64,000 bases of DNA from Tenebrio molitor (lineage: Eukaryota > Arthropoda > Insecta > Coleoptera > Tenebrionidae), in NCBI RefSeq assembly GCF_963966145.1, contig NC_091053.1, positions 11,532,001 through 11,596,000 on the forward strand. The letters are read 5' to 3'. The position numbers and the translations under genes are program-made. How positions within the stretch are numbered: position 1 is the stretch's first letter; every line of letters starts with the position of its first letter. The notes under the pieces were generated by a model. That model saw only the letters and a program-made list of their open reading frames with translations, was not told where the DNA came from and did not search any database. This document shows positions 10,430-22,038 of the stretch, piece after piece.

Positions 10430-10800
10430 TCGACACCGGTTTCAGGAACATTTAGTTAAATTTTTAATGTTGGCAGCGACTCACAGTGAGTACAGTTGCT
10501 ACGTGATCACTGCACTTCACGACCAAGGAGGCTAATTTTAACTTCCTTGTTCACACTTTAAATTCAAAACTTGGAATTGTTCGTCTAGTTACCAGTGTTA
10601 CAAACCCTTTATATTTTCCAAATATAATTTTCCTGGCATTATGTTTTGAAGTCTTTTTTTATTATTTATAATAAGGGCAAAATAGAAAAACTATTGTATT
10701 ACACTCGTTTTATAAGTCATTTTGTCGCACTTGTTTGCTTTATAAACGCGTGCGAGAAAATGGTTTCTTAAAAAACTTGTATAATAAATTACTATTGTAG
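10430..10800. repeat. Dispersed repeat ending in a palindrome
   Basis: Sequence from about 10430 to 10680 resembles the repeated unit at 44765-44960 (shared GTTTCAGGAACATTTA and AATTGTTCGTCTAGTTACCA). It continues into a palindrome at 10690-10790 (ACTCGTTTTATAAG with CATTTTGTCGCAC paired to GTGCGAGAAAATGG) like the one at 46195-46310. The shared order suggests one repeat family whose right end is the palindrome. Confidence 0.6.
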
Positions 10801-11535
10801 AATCTAGATATTATGTGAATTTTTATACAACAGAACGTCTCTCACGTCTCAACTATAACAGCTGTAATACGACCTTTGGTGATCATTTTGTAGAAAAATG
10901 CGTACTCTGCAAGAATGTTTCGGAAAAATTTTGCTCTATCTGGCGTAGTTTTCGATACAAAGAAACACAGAATTTGTTATTTAATTGTGTTATTGTTGCT
11001 TTTTGCAGTTTTTGTCAATTTACCTTTGCGTTTTTAAAGTTAAACAGTCTGTTTGACAATTAGTGGGTGTTGAGTAACAAAAACGTCCAAAAATATTCCT
11101 CATCAGCATTGATTATCTAATTTCTTGTTCGTAACAGCACAAGTACCGTTATAATCTATAAAGCTTGTTAAATCGTAGTGTCCATAGCGACCAACAGGGA
11201 TTCGGTAAATTAATCTTATTGTGCCGTTACGAATCGAGAGACAAATCAAAATTGTGTTCATTTTCTATGAGGGACAAAATATTTTTATACGCTATAACTA
11301 TAAAATATTTGGTCATACGATACAAATAGTTTTCCGTCGAAAGTGACCTGGTTTCCTATGTACAATAAATCCAATAAATAAATAAATAGTAATTTAACCG
11401 GTTCGATTTCTGTCAAAAAAGTAAATAACACAAATCTTCTTTTAATCACCTAATAAGCTATGTGCATTAATTATTGACAAATCGGTTTATTCTTACGTTT
11501 TGGAATTTATTCCAGCAGTTGAGAACCTCACCAAA
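10800..11535. other. Upstream region of the intact receptor
   Basis: No gene is supported. The region should contain the receptor promoter, but no TATA box or known site can be assigned with confidence. Confidence 0.4.
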
Positions 11536-13674
11536 ATGTGCAACAAACCATCTCCCTACAGAGGTAAATTTTCCAAATTTGCATCATCTTTAGTAATTTC
11601 GTAATTTCAGAGGATAGAGATGAATGCTTCGTTGTTATGAAGATTTTTTTGAAATTCGCTCACCACAAAATCACAAAAAATGTTAGTGTTTTGTGTCTGT
11701 TGTTTCAATTTCTTTTCTACCTTCTGCAATTGTGCTACATGATTTTTAAATTTAATCAAGATTTGGTGATCAGGTACTCCTGCACGACGGCCTTGACTCT
11801 TTACGTAAGTACTGTAAAGAATTATAAGAATTATCCAACAATTTAATATGTATTTACTTTTTGTTGTGAAGATGTTGTATACGACAATGTTCCTCTACAC
11901 TTACAACTACCAAGATCTTCAAAACCAATTTCAAGAGTTTGCTTGGTCTCTCGACAGTGCAGGAGCCGCGGTGAAAGCCACCATCTTGAAAAGATCAACG
12001 AAAACAAACAGAATTTGCTATTTGATCATGCTGTTGTTGGGTCTTACAGTTGTCATTAGTTGGCCCGTGTGGGGTGATGAAAACGAACTTTTTCTCTACA
12101 CTCAAGTTTTTGAGTATTTTTTTGGGAAATGGTCGCAAATACCGTCCAATATTTATTTTGCAACTTATTCAGTCGTGTGTTACGGAAGTTTGCAACTGTC
12201 GTTTGTATGGTTGTACATCATTCTCCAACTGCAAGTGCAAATTGTTCTCCTCAACCAACAAATTATGCAAATCGGGTATAAATTTAGCCGTTTGGATGAC
12301 TGGGACAAAACGTACAGTGTTCAGTACCAAAAGGAAATAAGCGAAGGTCTGCAGATCGTTATTGAACAGCATTGTGCAATCAAAAAGTACGAATATAAAG
12401 GTGTTTTTTTTTAAGTTGGCGTCAAAGTTGCCGTTGAAGAGTCGATTGTAAACGCACCACCGGATTACAACTCTTGATCAGCTGTTTAAATCTAACATAA
12501 TTTTTTGCCTGTTTTTAATATGTAGTTTGAAAAATCTGTGTTTTTTTAAGACGGGTGGTTTGTTCACAATCGATTCTTCAACGCCAACTTTTATTATACG
12601 TTATACAAATGAATATTTCTTTTGCGTGCGTGGCTGCATTTAAACTGATCGAAAAAAGTTAGGGATATTGATATTATAATTTATAACGTATCCCAAGAAG
12701 AGTAAACGTTTGACATAAGTCAAAACTCATTATATGTGTGAAAACGTTTATTAAAAAAACATTTCAATAATTGTCCTTAAAAAAAAACTTACTGATGCAT
12801 TTTGATAAAGTTAACTGAAATATTTAGCAATATCCCTAACTTTTTTCGATCAGTTTATTGAGTAGGTAGTTGATTATTTTGCCATTTTTGTATTGCTTGA
12901 AAATTTCCGACATAACAGGTGGCATGGCATTCAGGCCGGATCAATTTATCATTACGGATATTATCTACTTACTATCAAAATAGTAACTTGCAACGTCTTC
13001 TTGTTCCGTGTTCAAAACAAAACAATATGGCAAGAAAATGATAACACCGCTTTTTCAATTTCATTAATTGAATTTCAATTATTATTATCATTCTTTACAG
13101 ATACATAAACACTCTTTGCAATGTTGTACAAATAGCAATGCCAATTCTATTTTTACTTGGGGGACTTTGTACTATCACTATATATTTCTTCATTTTGAAC
13201 GTAAGGAGAGACACTTGCCAATTTCTGTTCGTTCACTTCTTTTTTCAGAATTTTTTCGCCTCCTCCGCCATGTCAAAAGTTCGCATTGTTTTTGCTTTAC
13301 TAACGAACATTACCATGTCCGTAATGTTCGCAAAAACCGGCCAAGGAATAGTCGATAAGGTATAAGATAATATCCCAATTTATGATGATGCCATCACAAC
13401 TGATTTTGCAGAGCGACCAAATTTTCGACGTCCTTGTTTCTTGTCCGTGGTACAACTGGAATTTGAAAAACAGGAAGGCGCTCTTGATTTGTATGGCGAA
13501 TTCGATAAATCCACTGAGTTTTTGTTTCGCTGGAATGACACTCGATTACAAATTGGCTGTCACTGTAAGTGGTGCCCCATGCGCTGTTAAAGCATTCTAT
13601 ATTATGTTTTGTAGGTGGCGAGATTTTCCTTTTCCTACGCGTTGGGTTTGTTCCAGCTGAATAATGCAAAATAA
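11536..13674 (+). CDS. Insect odorant receptor, intact (copy B)
   Basis: Seven exons join in frame: 11536-11563, 11611-11804, 11872-12386, 13101-13200, 13249-13359, 13412-13564 and 13615-13674, giving 386 codons before TAA. All introns are GT-AG, with phases that match (1, 0, 2, 0, 0, 0). This length is usual for 7tm_6 receptors. Hydrophobic segments occur near residues 30-50, 110-130, 165-190, 253-275 and 285-305. The C-terminus carries CPWYNWNLKNRKALLI, LDYKLAVT and FSFSYALGLFQL, the conserved end of insect receptors. Such proteins have seven membrane spans with an inside N-terminus and form odour-gated cation channels with Orco in sensory neurons (family knowledge). The exon 3 donor AA|GTACGA was chosen over the later G|GTGTTT because only it joins exon 4 in frame. 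Exon 1 codes only nine residues and is the least certain. The ligand is unknown. Confidence 0.9.
12643..12855. mobile_element. MITE with TA target duplication in intron 3 of copy B
   Basis: The counterpart of 1030-1241, with the same inverted ends and TA flanks. Its presence in both paralogues dates the insertion before the tandem duplication. Confidence 0.85.
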
Positions 13675-14014
13675 TCGTACATCACGTTGAAGTTTTTAAA
13701 CTAACATTATTTTATTTTGTGTAGCATATCTTAACTTGGGTTTTTTGTTAAATTGCATCATTTGATTTTTTTTTTTACTTAAATCACTCAAAATTTTCAA
13801 TTTTCGTTGATTTCGTCATTTATTCGCTTTATCCTTACTAACAGATGAGCTTAAGTTTCAAAGCCACATATTTTTCTGATTTTGTAATTATGCACTTACA
13901 ACACGGGCAGATGATTATTGCCAAGCACTCTGCAACTTGCACCACTTCTTCCATGTGAACACATAAGCACTAATTATTCAATTGTACTCGGAAATTACAT
14001 TATCTTTATAGATA

Positions 14015-14190
14015 CAGTCGCGGACAGAAAAAAGTAGGACAAGTCTTATCCAGAAATTTAACTAAAATTGAGTTCAGTAAATCAGGCTTACTATAATAAA
14101 AAAATAAATATTTCAATAGTAACCATGGAGATAGTAAACAGACTTACATTGGCGAAAAAACATTGTCCTACTTTTTTCTGTCCACAACTG
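14015..14190. mobile_element. Internally deleted Tc1/mariner-type MITE
   Basis: Orthologous to 5787-6288. The ends GCGGACAGAAAAAAGTAGGA and the complement of TTGTGGACAGAAAAAAGTAG remain with TA flanks, but about 330 bp of interior are missing. Confidence 0.85.
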
Positions 14191-14630
14191 TACATAATTT
14201 ATCAGCAGATGAATGACATTTATTAACTGAGTTAGCGAATCTACGAAAAATCTGACACTGTCGAAGTCACAGCCGCCTCTTATCTATAGAATTGTTGATC
14301 ACACGGTATATTGCTTCAATTTCTGTGAAGGAATGTGTGTGAAGAGGAAGATCTTGATTGGTGAATAATTTTCCATCGCCAAAGTGACTCCTAATCAGAT
14401 AAAAAGTTAGTTACGTTTATAATTCAGTCTTATAGATTTATTTTTTTGTCGAAATAGACCAACAGAAAAATCATCAAGACATAACAGCGCTATTTACATC
14501 TTTCTCTTGCTGAGACTTCAATTTATGCATCAGAGTTAACATTCAAGGAGTCTTAAATGCTTTTTGTAGTTGGTATAACTGTCTGTGCAATCATTTGCAT
14601 CTTACTGAAAACCTATCACATTTAAAAATA

Positions 14631-17600
14631 TTTTTTTTTCATTAATAGAGTGCCGTGACAACTGTCTAAATGTCAATAAATTCGCTCTCTAATAAAAACG
14701 CGCCAAATGTTGTTGCAAGTGCTTCACTGCAATCCAATGGTGCTACAGAAGTTAGAAAACGCAAAAAATGGACTATGGAAATGAATATTTTCATTATACG
14801 GGAATATTTTCGGATCACAAAACTACAGGATGTTGTGAGTACTTACAGGCTTGATTTATTTAAAGCGTTCCAAAGTAAGTACCCCCAGTTTCCTGTTACT
14901 ATTCAAAATTTAGCTGACCAGAGGAGAGCCATTATGAAGAAAAACTATATCCCTTCGGCAATTTTAGAAAAGATCAAAAATGATGTAAAGTTAGAATTGT
15001 CAATTAATTATTCTGACAATAATGAAGTTTCTAATAATTTACTCCAAAATTCTGTTGAACCGCAAAGTTTACAAAGTTTATCTAACCATAATGACTCTTT
15101 CTGTCCAATTCTCGATTCACCAAACACCATACAAACAGACATACATAATTTAGACTTGAGTTATAATGATATACATGTTATTAATAAAAATTTTTACTAC
15201 CATCAAAATTTTAAAGAACAAATTGAAGATGAATTTAATAGAACTCTGAACGAATTTGAACATATAGAACCATTTAATAGACCACTATTACCTAAACAAC
15301 AAAGCTCCAAAAAATTCTTTGCAATGATTGAAATTTTAAATCAATTCATTTTACCTAAATTTGTAAATAACACCACAAGTTTTAAAAAATTACACAGTAT
15401 TATATATAGTGGAGCTTTAACAATTATCAGATTAAATGGATCAAAAGAAATTGGCCAGACAAATAATATAAAAACGAAAGAATTACCAAAATGGGAACAA
15501 AGACTAAATAAACGTATTAATAATATCAGACGAGATTTAGGTAGAATAACTCAATATTTAAAGGGTATAAATTCTAATCATCTAAATAATTGTATTCAAT
15601 CCATTTTAAATAACAACCGAATACATTGTTTAAAATATAATGAATATAATAAAACATTAATAGAAATCAAAGACACTTTATTACAGAAGTTAAATATTTA
15701 TTCTAAACGACTCAAAAGATATAAAAATAATAAAGAACGGAAATTTGAAAACAAACTATTTAGAAATAATGAGAAGTTGTTTTACAAAAATTTAACAGAT
15801 AATAAAACTAAAACTAATAATGGTACACCAAATATAAACGAAATTAATGAATTCTGGTCAAACATATGGTCAAATGAAGTTCAATTTAATAATCAGGCAG
15901 AATGGATTCCTCATTTAGAAAATGATATACCAGATAGTAATGATCGACATCATATTCAAATTAGCCTTGAAATTTTAGTTAAAAATATTAATAGTTCACA
16001 TAATTGGAAATCCCCTGGAGGTGACCAAATTCATAACTTTTGGTTAAAAAAATTTACTTGTATTCATAAATGCTTACTTTATCACTTTAACGGATTTATT
16101 AGGGAACCTAACACATTTCCAGAGTTTTTGGCCCATGGTATAACATATCTGAAACCAAAAGATTCCGATACTAAGAATCCATCAAAATATAGGCCAATCA
16201 CATGTCTACCTACAATTTATAAAATTATGACATCTTGCATTAAAGTAATAATTTACGACCACTGTCAAAAATTAAATATACTTAATGAAGAACAAAAAGG
16301 TTGTGTTAAAGAGTGTTTTGGTTGTAAAGAACAACTCATAATAGATACGGTAATAATGGAACAAGCTAGAAAAAATAATAGAAATATTTATACCGCATTC
16401 ATAGACTACAAAAAAGCCTATAATTCAGTACCACATTCATGGTTAATTAAAATTCTTAAAATTTATAAAATTAATTTGGATTTGATTAACTTTTTATCTC
16501 ATGTTATGACATTTTGGAGAACTACTTTAAATTTATCAATAAACAATACTAAATTAAAATCCGAGCCTATTCAAATTAAACGGGGAATTTATCAAGGAGA
16601 TTCTTTAAGTCCTTTATGGTTTTGTCTAGCCATTAATCCTTTGACAAATCTATTAAATAGCACTGGATATGGTTTCAATATTAGACTTAATAATACCACA
16701 CTATCCAAATTAAATCACCTTCTTTATATGGATGACATAAAACTTTATGCATCAAAAAAGAATCACATTTTATCTTTACTAACAATAACTGAAAATTTCT
16801 CAAATGATATTGGGATGAGTTTTGGTATTGATAAGTGTAAAATGCAATCAATATGTCGCGGTCATTACGAACATTTAGAATATATAACTCAAGAAGGAGA
16901 AATCATTAAAAATTTAAATAAAGGAGAATTTTATAAATATTTAGGTATTAATCAATCAAATCATATTCAACACTCAATTATAAAAGAAAATTTAGAAAAG
17001 CAATTTTATTTAAGAATTAAATCTATTTTAAAATCAAAATTAAACGGTAATAATTTAATGAAAGCAGTTAATACATATGCTGTTCCATTACTGACCTATT
17101 CTTTCGGTGTTATTAAATGGTCCAAAACTAATTTACAGAACATAAACATTAAAACTAGAGTTCTTTTTACCAAATTTAGTAAACACCATCCTAAATCTGC
17201 TATTGAAAGATTTAATTTACCACGCGAAAACGGTGGTAGGGGTTTTTCAAATCTAGAAATACTGCTAAAAAATCAAATTGCTTCTCTAAAAAATTATTTC
17301 CTCAATAGAGCTCATGATAACACCTTTTTCAATGCTTTGGTTTCAGCCGATAAAGGCTACACACCTTTAAATTTAAGTGATAATATAATTTCAGACATTG
17401 TTAAGCCAAATATACCTGACACAATAGCAAATATAAAACAGAAGTCTTTACATGGGAGATACTTTAAAGAACTGGAACAACCAGAAATTAATATTCAGGC
17501 CTCTCATGCATGGCTTAAGAAATCAAATATTCACCCTGAGACGGAGGGTTTTATATTTGCAATACAAGATCGTCTTATAAATACAAGAAATTATAAAAAA

Positions 17601-18357
17601 CACATATGCGGTTTACAATCGATAATTGATAAATGTAGGATTTGCGGAACTGAAGGGGAAACAATTGAACACATCATTTCTTCTTGCACCGTTTTGGCTC
17701 AAAGCGAATATAAAAAACGTCATGATATATTCGCAAAAATTATACACATGAATTTAGCTGTTAAATTCAATTTATTAAAGAATACACAACCACGTTATAG
17801 TTATACACCAGAAAGTTGTTTGGAAAATGACAGTTACAAGTTATATTTTGATAGAACAATTTTAACTGACATTCATATTAAGCATAACAGACCAGACATT
17901 ATAATTTTAAATAAACAACAAAAGCAAGCATATCTTTTAGATATAGCTGTTCCAAATTCACATAATATAACACAGACATATAACACAAAAATTAATAAAT
18001 ATTTAGAGCTGTCCGTTGCTATGAGAAATCTTTGGTGTTTAGAAAAAATTTCGATTTTACCACTTGTAATTTCAGCAACGGGAATAGTACCGCAATCTCT
18101 TTTTAAAAATTTAAAAATTCTGGATTTAGATAACACATTGGTAGTTGAAATTCAAAAAGGTATATTATTATACTCATGTCACATCGTGAGGAAGTTCCTT
18201 AACATTGACTCAGAACATAATACACAACAAAGTCAAAATGCGGAGGCGAGACGCCGGTAATTATGTTGATAAGCACTGCACTATTACTTGATAGTAATAT
18301 CCGTAATAGTGTATGTACTCCGGCAAAATTGCCGTGCCGCCGGGTGGAGGTGGGATA
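14631..18357 (+). mobile_element. R4/Dong-like LINE, near full length
   Basis: The boundaries are set by comparison with copy A, where the sequence TTTAAAAATAATTATAAATG at 7646-7665 is uninterrupted. The element has about 39 bp before its ORF, one long ORF, and about 97 bp of 3' UTR ending GGTGGAGGTGGGATA, with no poly(A). Copies at 26112 (minus) and 52092 (plus) share that 3' end. The targets of all three are TAA/TTA-rich, which matches the known preference of Dong for TAA repeats (established for Bombyx Dong; assignment of this element to the clade is inference). Confidence 0.85.
14670..18260 (+). CDS. LINE polyprotein: Myb-like, RT, zinc finger, REL endonuclease
   Basis: An intact frame of 1196 residues. 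Residues about 30-90 (KKWTMEMN... with spaced aromatic residues) look like a Myb/SANT DNA-binding domain. The reverse transcriptase has FIDYKKAYNSVPHSW near 577, IYQGDSLSPLWF near 641 and the catalytic YMDD near 685. A Cys-His motif, CRICGTEGETIEHIISSC, lies near 988. A restriction-enzyme-like endonuclease follows, with RPDIIIL near 1073 and YLLDIAVP near 1087. This order (DNA binding, RT, zinc finger, C-terminal endonuclease) is that of site-specific LINEs of the R2/R4/NeSL group, which nick a target and prime reverse transcription there. No apurinic endonuclease is present. The start at 14670 is the first ATG after the insertion boundary. The open frame suggests recent activity. Confidence 0.9.
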   Translation: MSINSLSNKNAPNVVASASLQSNGATEVRKRKKWTMEMNIFIIREYFRITKLQDVVSTYRLDLFKAFQSKYPQFPVTIQNLADQRRAIMKKNYIPSAILEKIKNDVKLELSINYSDNNEVSNNLLQNSVEPQSLQSLSNHNDSFCPILDSPNTIQTDIHNLDLSYNDIHVINKNFYYHQNFKEQIEDEFNRTLNEFEHIEPFNRPLLPKQQSSKKFFAMIEILNQFILPKFVNNTTSFKKLHSIIYSGALTIIRLNGSKEIGQTNNIKTKELPKWEQRLNKRINNIRRDLGRITQYLKGINSNHLNNCIQSILNNNRIHCLKYNEYNKTLIEIKDTLLQKLNIYSKRLKRYKNNKERKFENKLFRNNEKLFYKNLTDNKTKTNNGTPNINEINEFWSNIWSNEVQFNNQAEWIPHLENDIPDSNDRHHIQISLEILVKNINSSHNWKSPGGDQIHNFWLKKFTCIHKCLLYHFNGFIREPNTFPEFLAHGITYLKPKDSDTKNPSKYRPITCLPTIYKIMTSCIKVIIYDHCQKLNILNEEQKGCVKECFGCKEQLIIDTVIMEQARKNNRNIYTAFIDYKKAYNSVPHSWLIKILKIYKINLDLINFLSHVMTFWRTTLNLSINNTKLKSEPIQIKRGIYQGDSLSPLWFCLAINPLTNLLNSTGYGFNIRLNNTTLSKLNHLLYMDDIKLYASKKNHILSLLTITENFSNDIGMSFGIDKCKMQSICRGHYEHLEYITQEGEIIKNLNKGEFYKYLGINQSNHIQHSIIKENLEKQFYLRIKSILKSKLNGNNLMKAVNTYAVPLLTYSFGVIKWSKTNLQNINIKTRVLFTKFSKHHPKSAIERFNLPRENGGRGFSNLEILLKNQIASLKNYFLNRAHDNTFFNALVSADKGYTPLNLSDNIISDIVKPNIPDTIANIKQKSLHGRYFKELEQPEINIQASHAWLKKSNIHPETEGFIFAIQDRLINTRNYKKHICGLQSIIDKCRICGTEGETIEHIISSCTVLAQSEYKKRHDIFAKIIHMNLAVKFNLLKNTQPRYSYTPESCLENDSYKLYFDRTILTDIHIKHNRPDIIILNKQQKQAYLLDIAVPNSHNITQTYNTKINKYLELSVAMRNLWCLEKISILPLVISATGIVPQSLFKNLKILDLDNTLVVEIQKGILLYSCHIVRKFLNIDSEHNTQQSQNAEARRR

Positions 18358-18370
18358 GTAAATAAATGTA

Positions 18371-19069
18371 TACAACGTTGTTAACGAGAGACTTCCGATG
18401 AAAATTTCGTTGTATGCAACCCAAAATACAGAAGAAACCCCTAGAACTTGATATTTTGTTTAATTCGAAATAAGTTAGCAATCCAAGTAGCTTGACGAAT
18501 AAAGTTATAAATAATCATGACACCTTCTCTTTATTGAGGTTATGAGCAAAAGTTAATATAAATATGAAAACTGACATGACAGACAATAAGGGCCAGCAAT
18601 CGTTGATTTATACTCAATTTCATATAAATTGCATCTAAGCAAGCCATGAAAATCTGATTTTCTGTTGGTAGTAAAGCTAAAGCTAGTGACTTTAACTTTT
18701 AAAGTTGCTTGCTCTGCGCGAACCCGATTTGACTAATTTTTTAGTTTTTGTCCATTTTAACATTGCTGATTTCAAAAGCAATGTTACGTCTTTTTACTGA
18801 TTAAATTAAAGTAATTTTTATTTGTTTTTGTCTTTGTATTTTTACCCAGTAAAGATTTATTAGACATGACCTTCATAAATGTGACTTTTGTAATGTAACT
18901 AAATTAAAGGTGCTTTTACAAATACACAGCTCACTTGATGAACATTTATATGAAATCAATTATAGGTATTACATTTTATACATTTAGGAAGCTAGAAACC
19001 ATTGAAAATTGTAGTTTCGGTTGCATATAACGAAGTTTTCATCGGAAGTCTCTCGTGGCTAACCTTGTA
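18371..19069. mobile_element. MITE with ~50-bp imperfect TIRs and TA flanks
   Basis: Left end TACAACGTTGTTAACGAGAG and following bases (GACTTCCGATGAAAA) recur inverted at 19015-19069. TA flanks each end. Copy A at 7660-7670 has TATATA at this place instead, either the empty site or an excision footprint. No ORF is recognised. Confidence 0.8.
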
Positions 19070-19605
19070 TAGTAATGTCAACAAGGAATTACTCCCTAGA
19101 TTTTAGGGATACCTATTCGTTAACGAAAATTAATGTGGCAACAGTGTGGGTGGGGTATTGGGTATTGCATCCTTGAATTTGCGTTCAGGTAGAGTAGTAA
19201 AACTAGGAGCGTAATAAAATTTACAAAAAAAAAGTTTCTACATCTACGTTCTGCATTTACTTTTAGCTTGATTTGATAGAGCATTGACTGTGAACAGTTG
19301 ATATTCGTAATCAAGCGTAATAATAACACTTCAGAAATTTTTCCTCGAATTATCACTGTCATTTTCTCCTCCTTCCTCGAATTTTGCTAAACTCATTTTT
19401 GATCCACAGTAAAATTTTTGTTGTTTTCAACTAAGTTAACTAACGCTTTGAGTCATAAAGACTACGTATAAATTAAAAAAATTGTGTAAAAGGTAAAAAT
19501 GAAATGTTCTTTTGTGGAATTGTTATGCCGAATTCAACTCGGTGGTACGAAATTACGGGAAATTTTGCTCCACATTTTACTCGTATTTGTTTCTTAAGCT
19601 TGTTG

Positions 19606-19767
19606 GACACGATGCTAAATTTTGTAGAAAATTTGTTAGAAAATGAGAGAGACCCTCGATCAGGACCAATGAACGATCAGGATCATAGTCTGTTTTGTCA
19701 GATCCTGATCATTCATTGGTCCTCTCTCATTTTCTAACAAATTTTCTACAAAATTTAGCATCGTGTC
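19606..19767. repeat. Long near-perfect hairpin
   Basis: The outer ~48 bp at each side are perfect inverted copies (GACACGATGCTAAATTTTGT at 19606, its complement ending at 19767). Pairing continues inwards (GACCAATGAACGATCAGGAT with ATCCTGATCATTCATTGGTC) after an 11-bp insertion in the left arm, leaving a short loop near 19686-19696. No TA or other target duplication is evident. It could be a foldback MITE or a source of long hairpin RNA; the sequence does not decide. Confidence 0.85.
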
Positions 19768-19769
19768 AT

Positions 19770-21060
19770 ACAGCCTTTAGACAATTTGTCGTTGAAACAA
19801 ATATTCGTATTTTCGTACCCTCTCGTTGTATGTACATATTAGTACCGAAAATTGCATGACACTATGGAAGAACCAATCTAAATTTAGTATTTAATAATAT
19901 TACCATAGCAACACAAAAAAATTCCGAAAATGTTTTGACAACTCTAAAATTAAGTAATAATAAGTGGAAATTTTTTTCACAACAAAAACTAACCCCTGAT
20001 TTTTAAATTTCTCTCTTTGCTTTAATAAATTTGAGTTTTTTCTTGAAATCGTGATGTCATGCAATTTTCTTACCAAGTACCACTCGTATGTTGATTGAAT
20101 CCGGGAATTTTGTTCTCGTGATTGTCAAAAACGTGATTAATTAGTTTGAGCGGAACAATCAACACACTCGGGGTATTGTAAGTGAAAATAGAAAATATTA
20201 TTTAGAGGAAGGTGAATGTATTTTTAAAAACAATTAGCGGTACAGGGGTCGTATATAGTTACAGGTAGCCGAGTAGCCACCAGTAGTAGGCACCACTAAG
20301 TTGAGGTAGAGAGAGGTAACGATTGGACAGTGATAAAAAAATTATATTTATGCTTATTTTCCCTCAACCTCAAATTGAAGGGTATTTGTTTTAGAACTTT
20401 CAATTGCAGCCTCCATCCAGACATGCAAAGTACCTACTTCCTTCGTCCAGTTTAATTTTACTGACACTAGTAATAGCCAATGTTAATTTTTTTTTGAAAA
20501 TATCTATCTTTTTTAGTGTCAAAGGCATACGGGCTGAAAGGTTATAGTTTTGACCTAATATATTTTAATTATTGGAAAATATTTTCAGAATTTTTTAAAA
20601 GGTAATGGAACAGCGACATTTGAGATCCAGAACGAACTAGTGTAAATTAGAGATGTTAAATAAACCGTTAAATAAGTTAATTGAGATTCTTTAAATCGTC
20701 GATCCACGGAGTGTGAAAACGTTACACTATTACCTATTATTAATTTATTATGCCATATATCCGCAAAAAAAGAATACATAAGTTGTCTGACAGTTGGGCA
20801 CCACTTCTTGTCCTTTCAAGTGTCGTAAAACTGGCGACAAAACTGTCGTTGCCCTGTTGTAAACTGATTATGAGAAGGTATGTACCAGAGAAGCCAATAC
20901 GACGTAGAAAAATTTTATACCCAACACAGCATTTCGTGAAGAGCGCTAAATGTGAAAATTAGAATTTGGCTCTCACCACTGACTCTGAAAAATTTACCGT
21001 GGTTATGGAAGAGTTGGATATCGCGTTTTCTTCAAAAGCATGTCTTGTAGATTTGTTCTA
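19770..21060. other. Unassigned AT-rich DNA
   Basis: No gene, repeat boundary or RNA gene can be supported. Short open frames here lack splice partners or recognisable motifs. Confidence 0.4.
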
Positions 21061-21062
21061 AG

Positions 21063-21915
21063 CACGACCTGGTGTATTATAACCGGCCTGTTCAAAAGTG
21101 TAATTTAAGTGATCCCCGCAGAGCGCTAGTGTACGGGTGCTTTTTGCGGATACTCTTCATCTTAAGTTTTTGTCACCCAGAGTTTTTCTTGTTCAAACGA
21201 CATTCGAATTTAAAATCAAAAATACAAAAATACACTTGAATTCAGTATTGTTTTAGAAAGAAAATATGAACTTACTGTACTCAATGTTAACTCTAAAATC
21301 ATGTCTGAACATACAACGTGTAACAGAAATAATAATAAACTGGTAATAGAACTCGTCAAAAGGAACAACTTTTCTATCTACCATTTTGCCGAAAAACGAT
21401 GTTTAATTCCAAAAAAAAATTGGAGAGATTTTTCACTTAAATAACCCTACGCCACTAAATACTGCAATGGCTAATTTATTGAGATCAGCGCTAATATGAA
21501 AAAAACATCCATTTTCATCCAGAAAACGTGTTTTAACGCCGAAATCGAAATTCAAATAAATCTACCCGTATAGAAAAAAATCCACTTCGTAAGAATCTGG
21601 TTGTTTCACGTTTTTAGGTAGCTTAGTTTTGGAGATATGAACGGTTTTAGGAAAACCTTTCCTATTTTTTTAAGCTACTACGCAACGTTTTTCGCCAAAA
21701 TGGCAGAGAAAAAAGTTGTTCCTTTTGATGAGTTCTATTACCAGTTAAAATTAATGCACCTATTTCAGAAACACCCTGTATTTTTCGGCATTTTTATTTT
21801 TTAGAAGCGCCCGTACTGTGCCATCGACGAAAATTGGCTCTTTCTCGGAAACATTTTCGCAATGCTTTTTTAATTAAATGAACAGGCCGGTTATTATACA
21901 GCAGGTCGTGTGTGT
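21063..21915. mobile_element. TIR element with a nested inverted repeat
   Basis: CACGACCTGGTGTATTATAA with CCGGCCTGTTCA at 21063-21094 recurs inverted at 21882-21915. Inside, AATAGAACTCGTCAAAAGGA and AACAACTTTTCT near 21345 recur inverted near 21710-21740, so a second palindromic element is nested. No transposase is visible. Confidence 0.75.
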
Positions 21916-22038
21916 GTGATACATATTTACCATTTGGTAGGAGCAAACTAGACAAGTACAGTAGTATTTAGAAGTCTGTTAATTGGTGCCATTGTCGGAT
22001 TTTTCAAAATGTCCTTCACAAACCGTGTGGTTATTATA

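Noticed and set aside
12387..12414. Extension of receptor exon 3 to the donor at 12401
   Set aside because: That donor leaves phase 1 and meets an immediate stop in exon 4, whereas the donor at 12387 joins exon 4 in frame and gives a typical receptor sequence.
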